This document shows positions 14,279 through 16,983 of a stretch of 16,983 bases of DNA, piece after piece (position 1 is the first letter of the stretch; every line of letters starts with the position of its first letter). The notes beneath the pieces are model-generated. The model was given only the letters and a program-made list of their open reading frames with translations, was not told the origin of the DNA and ran no database searches. Made by a program: the position numbers and the translations under genes. The DNA lies in assembly GCA_934725005.1 (NCBI GenBank), contig CAKVBE010000007.1, positions 1 to 16,983 of the forward strand, in the 5' to 3' direction. Origin of the DNA: an uncultured Rickettsiales bacterium (GTDB taxonomy: Bacteria > Pseudomonadota > Alphaproteobacteria > Rickettsiales > UBA1997).

Positions 14279-15895
14279 CTATAATATTTTTTTTAAAAAC
14301 ATTTTTGTTATACCGTTATGTTTTTTTATCGAATTAATTTTTTCATTGGTGTCTATACTTTTGTCATCGATGTTACCATACATAAACTTTGCATTAGTTT
14401 TTATATCTAGATTGTCAATTATTAATAGTGGTAAATCTGTATAGATTATATCATTATTGTGCATTCTTTTCTCATTAGAATTTATTAAAATGGTATACAA
14501 AAATTTTTTGTTCTTATTATTTATAAATTTTTTTAACGTATTTTCATTGTATTGAACATGATCAGGTAAAATTATAATAAGCGTATTTTTAAAATTTGGT
14601 TGTTCTCTTATAAATCCTATAAAATCTCTTAGTAAATTGTCTGTGCATTCAATTCCATTTGCAAGTTCTATTTTATCTGGATTTTTACATCTATCATCAT
14701 GGACACCATCCATGTTGTGTGTGGCTAATGTTAGTAATGTTAAATTAAATGGTTTTCCGGACTTTGATAATTCTTTATATTTTTCTTTTGCAAAATTGAA
14801 CATATCCATGTCGTATATGCCCCATTTACTTAATTTTAATTTATTGTTATATTCGTTTAATATTGAATCTTTTTCATAAAATTCATCATACTCAAAAATA
14901 TTAAATAAATCTTTTTTATAGAATAATTTTCCAATTGCTCCGCCAATAAATACTTGTTTATAACCAGATTTTTTTAGAATGTTTGGTATGCAAATTATTT
15001 TATTGTTGTTATTTCTTAAAGCGTTTTTGTTTGTTATGTATAAATTTAGTGGAAGTCCACACATCGTTGTAAATATTCCTGCCGTAGTATAATTGGCATG
15101 TTCTAATTGTTTTATGTTAAAATGAAATTCATTTTTCTCTGAAATTTCTTTTAAAAATTTTGTATAATTAGCAAGATATTCATTATATAGGTATTCCTGT
15201 TCAAACGATTCTAGATAAATTACAACCAAGTTTTTTCCATTAGTTTTTGATATTAAATCTTTTCTTATAACGTAATCTTCAGCTGTAATCATTTTGAATA
15301 TATCATTATAGGTGTATTTTCCGTATTTTATTGCATCTTTTATGTATGAAAAATCAGAATTATATCCTACTCTATAAATAAAACCAAATGGTGATAATAA
15401 GTAAAATACTGGTAATATCGATATACTAAATCGTATTATTTTATTTTTTATTGTTCTTGTTTCCGACAAAACAAACATTACTGTAAATGTTATTATAAAT
15501 AATATGACTACTAGTATTGATAAATATGGTCTTAATTTTATCCCATTTTTTATAAAATTTATGTCTAAAATATTTATTAAAAATATTGTATCAATGTCGT
15601 TTCCAAGGAAATATAATGAGCTAACTTCAAAAACTATAAATATACTAGTTGCTGAAATAAGAATAGTTTTTATTAATCTGTTTTTAAAATTTACAAGATG
15701 TACAATGATTATTGCTGATAAAATATTTAAAAATATCATGAAAATACTCAGTTTATAGTATGGCCCATCGTTGTATAATGGTTTGATAAATATAAATGAC
15801 GCAAAAAATAAAAAGAATAATATTATTGCAATAAAGACTGATACAATTAAATTATTCAATATTTCAATTAGGTTTATATTTTGAACAAATTTCAT
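14279..15895 (-). CDS. OpgB/LTA-synthase-type membrane phosphoglycerol (or related) transferase
   Basis: The alkaline-phosphatase-fold enzymes of this family move phosphoglycerol from phosphatidylglycerol to a glycan outside the inner membrane. The 538 residues have about five N-terminal membrane segments (17-175) and an extracytoplasmic sulfatase-type domain (about 220-480). Visible features are NLVVIYLESFEQEYL (222-236) with metal ligand Glu229, the nucleophile region NYTTAGIFTTMCGLPL (268-283, probable Thr270), SKWGIYDMDMF (356-366), TLLTLATHNMDG (386-397) with His393, a Cys at 403, and ILPDHV (442-447) with Asp445 and His446. The TAG..CG.PL and TH..DG...C patterns match OpgB (MdoB) better than Gram-positive LtaS. 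The acceptor could be a periplasmic glucan, LPS or another glycan. The ATG lacks a Shine-Dalgarno motif. Confidence 0.85.
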   Translation of the reverse strand: MKFVQNINLIEILNNLIVSVFIAIILFFLFFASFIFIKPLYNDGPYYKLSIFMIFLNILSAIIIVHLVNFKNRLIKTILISATSIFIVFEVSSLYFLGNDIDTIFLINILDINFIKNGIKLRPYLSILVVILFIITFTVMFVLSETRTIKNKIIRFSISILPVFYLLSPFGFIYRVGYNSDFSYIKDAIKYGKYTYNDIFKMITAEDYVIRKDLISKTNGKNLVVIYLESFEQEYLYNEYLANYTKFLKEISEKNEFHFNIKQLEHANYTTAGIFTTMCGLPLNLYITNKNALRNNNNKIICIPNILKKSGYKQVFIGGAIGKLFYKKDLFNIFEYDEFYEKDSILNEYNNKLKLSKWGIYDMDMFNFAKEKYKELSKSGKPFNLTLLTLATHNMDGVHDDRCKNPDKIELANGIECTDNLLRDFIGFIREQPNFKNTLIIILPDHVQYNENTLKKFINNKNKKFLYTILINSNEKRMHNNDIIYTDLPLLIIDNLDIKTNAKFMYGNIDDKSIDTNEKINSIKKHNGITKMFLKKIL

Positions 15896-16046
15896 TTATA
15901 CATTAATCAAATTTAATGATTCGTATTCAAAATTATCACATAAATTTTATTTTTTAAGCTTTTTTATACTAAAAGTAGTTAATATTATAATACTTATTAA
16001 TGTTTTATTATAAAATTTATTATTATTTTTGATAAACAAATAGGTA

Positions 16047-16075
16047 TTGATTTATTTTTTATGTGTTGCTAAAAT
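16047..16075 (+). promoter_or_regulatory. Sigma-70 promoter of nusA
   Basis: TTGATT (16047-16052) and TAAAAT (16070-16075) are exactly 17 bases apart. Transcription should begin near 16082, leaving a leader of about 64 bases that contains the hairpin at 16098-16123. Confidence 0.55.
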
Positions 16076-16097
16076 AAAAGTGATGTAGTTTATTTTT

Positions 16098-16123
16098 GAC
16101 CTATTTATTTAGATAAGTAGGTC
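16098..16123 (+). promoter_or_regulatory. Leader hairpin immediately upstream of nusA
   Basis: GACCTATTTAT (16098-16108) pairs with ATAAGTAGGTC (16113-16123) in 11 base pairs including one T-G pair, closed by a TTAG loop. GTTTTAG follows, so it could be a weak terminator or attenuator in the nusA leader. It ends 22 bases before the ATG. Because it lies downstream of the predicted promoter, it would be transcribed with nusA. The opposite-strand neighbour starts, rather than ends, on this side, so it is not that gene's terminator. Confidence 0.6.
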
Positions 16124-16145
16124 GTTTTAGTATACAGAGGTATGA

Positions 16146-16983
16146 ATGGTTAGTGATTTTGTAATTAAAGGAAGCAAGGAGTTGTTATTAGTAGCCGAAA
16201 GAATGGCTTTTGAAAAAAATATTCCAACTGAAAGTGTTGTTGTGGCATTGGAAGATGGTATTAGAGTTGCTGCAAGAAAGAAGTACGGATATGATCTAAA
16301 TATTGAATGTAAAATAGATAGAAAAAGTGGTGAAATTTTTCTATATAACAAACTCGAAATTGTTGATACAAATACTGATGGATTTGATTTTGATTACAAA
16401 AGACATATATCTCTGCAAGATGCAAACGAAAAAATTAAATTTGGACAAGCTGCTAGCGATAAAGATGGTGAGTTGGAAATAGGCGATTTTGTAAAGGTTG
16501 AATTACCACCAATGGACTTAAGCCGTATAATGGTACAAATAGCGAGAAATGAGATAATTAGAAAAGTAAGAGATGCTGAAAGCGAGAGAGAATACGAGGT
16601 ATTTAAAGATAGGATTGGTACTATTGTTAATGGTGTCGTAAAGAAGAAGGGTATAAAAAATCTTGTTGTTGAAGTCGATGGTTATGAAACATTATTACAC
16701 AGTGATAATTTAATACCAGGTGAGCAATTTAGAACTGGGGATAAAGTAAAAGCATATATCAATAATGTTGTGAGAAAAGAGAGCGACTGTCAAGTGCTTT
16801 TGTCTAGAACAAGTCCAAATTTTTTAGCTGAATTACTTAAACAGGAAGTTCCAGAAATTTATGATGGCTTGATTGAGGTCAGAGGTGTTTCAAGAGAACC
16901 TGGTTCGAAGGCGAAAGTTCTTGTTTATTCAAGAGATAATTTGTCTGATATAATTGGTGTTTGTGTGGGTCCTAGAGGAAGTA
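16146..16983 (+). CDS. nusA: Transcription termination/antitermination factor NusA (N-terminal 279 residues; gene continues past the right edge)
   Basis: NusA binds RNA polymerase and nascent RNA and governs pausing, termination and antitermination. The visible part has the N-terminal polymerase-binding domain (about 1-125, with AALEDGIRVAARKKYG-type text at 33-48 and MVQIARNEIIRKVRDAE at 129-145), the S1 domain (about 153-222, GTIVNGVVKKKGIKNLVVEVDGY onward, ending in VLLSRTSPNFL) and the start of KH1 (LIEVRGVSREPGSKAKV, then GVCVGPRG). An AGAGG at 16136-16140 is five bases before the ATG. An ATG at 16142 is followed by a stop after three codons and is rejected. rimP, which normally precedes nusA, is absent; the upstream gene is read the other way. 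Confidence 0.96.
   Translation, partial: MVSDFVIKGSKELLLVAERMAFEKNIPTESVVVALEDGIRVAARKKYGYDLNIECKIDRKSGEIFLYNKLEIVDTNTDGFDFDYKRHISLQDANEKIKFGQAASDKDGELEIGDFVKVELPPMDLSRIMVQIARNEIIRKVRDAESEREYEVFKDRIGTIVNGVVKKKGIKNLVVEVDGYETLLHSDNLIPGEQFRTGDKVKAYINNVVRKESDCQVLLSRTSPNFLAELLKQEVPEIYDGLIEVRGVSREPGSKAKVLVYSRDNLSDIIGVCVGPRGS

Noticed and set aside
14279..15895. Annotation as a Gram-positive-type lipoteichoic acid synthase
   Set aside because: The organism is Gram-negative (MlaA, MlaC), and the TAG..CG.PL and TH..DG patterns fit OpgB better.
15896..16145. tRNA or small RNA gene before nusA
   Set aside because: No cloverleaf, TTCGA-type arm or terminal pairing is present; the only clear structure is a single hairpin in the nusA leader.
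16127..16351. Open minus-strand frame of 74 codons
   Set aside because: It is antisense to the start of nusA, whose domain matches are strong, and it resembles no family.
1..16983. CRISPR array, insertion sequence or prophage genes
   Set aside because: No regularly spaced direct repeats, no transposase or integrase motif and no phage structural gene were seen on either strand.

Overview
The window is strongly AT-rich and dense with genes. It most resembles the chromosome of a reduced, probably host-associated alphaproteobacterium (Rickettsiales, Holosporales or gut-type RF32-like lineages are possible; I cannot decide between them from this sequence). The reasons are the lepB-rnc gene pair, MlaA and MlaC, a stand-alone dnaQ epsilon subunit, a proteobacterial NusA and standard stop-codon use (TAA, TAG and TGA all occur as stops; TGG encodes Trp). 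Shine-Dalgarno motifs are almost absent: only mlaC and nusA have clear ones.

Layout. (1) Positions 2-1462, plus strand: the 3' part of a gene entering from the left, whose protein looks like the C-terminal half of a KAP-family P-loop NTPase. (2) Positions 1599-3274, minus strand: xseB (exonuclease VII small subunit), ppa (inorganic pyrophosphatase) and an unusual membrane-anchored protein with an alpha-crystallin/Hsp20-like C-terminal domain. (3) Positions 3385-4816, plus strand: lepB and rnc, closed by a clear hairpin terminator. (4) Positions 4932-9088, minus strand: a phosphomannomutase/phosphoglucomutase, a class II fructose-bisphosphate aldolase that strongly recalls the Bacteroidetes/spirochaete-type enzyme, and a divergent AGCS-family amino-acid:cation symporter. 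(5) Positions 9398-14248, plus strand: a tight six-gene run in which several genes overlap: a small TPR-like protein, mlaA, mlaC, dnaQ, a PiT-like membrane protein and a processive-type family 2 glycosyltransferase. (6) Positions 14279-15895, minus strand and convergent with the glycosyltransferase: an OpgB/LTA-synthase-type membrane phosphoglycerol (or related) transferase. (7) Position 16146 to the right edge, plus strand: the first 279 codons of nusA, with a recognisable promoter and a strong hairpin in its leader, and without the usual rimP immediately upstream.

How the genes may work together. Much of the right half concerns the cell envelope: MlaA and MlaC handle phospholipid traffic between the membranes, and the glycosyltransferase and OpgB-like enzyme could build and then decorate a periplasmic or surface glycan with head groups taken from phospholipid. 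The hexose-phosphate mutase could supply the sugar-nucleotide precursor. This link is inference. ppa, aldolase, dnaQ, rnc, lepB, xseB and nusA are housekeeping. I saw no insertion sequence, CRISPR array, tRNA or rRNA. The candidates most worth a second look are the partial KAP protein, the membrane-anchored Hsp20-like protein, the mla-dnaQ-glycosyltransferase operon and the hairpin in the nusA leader.
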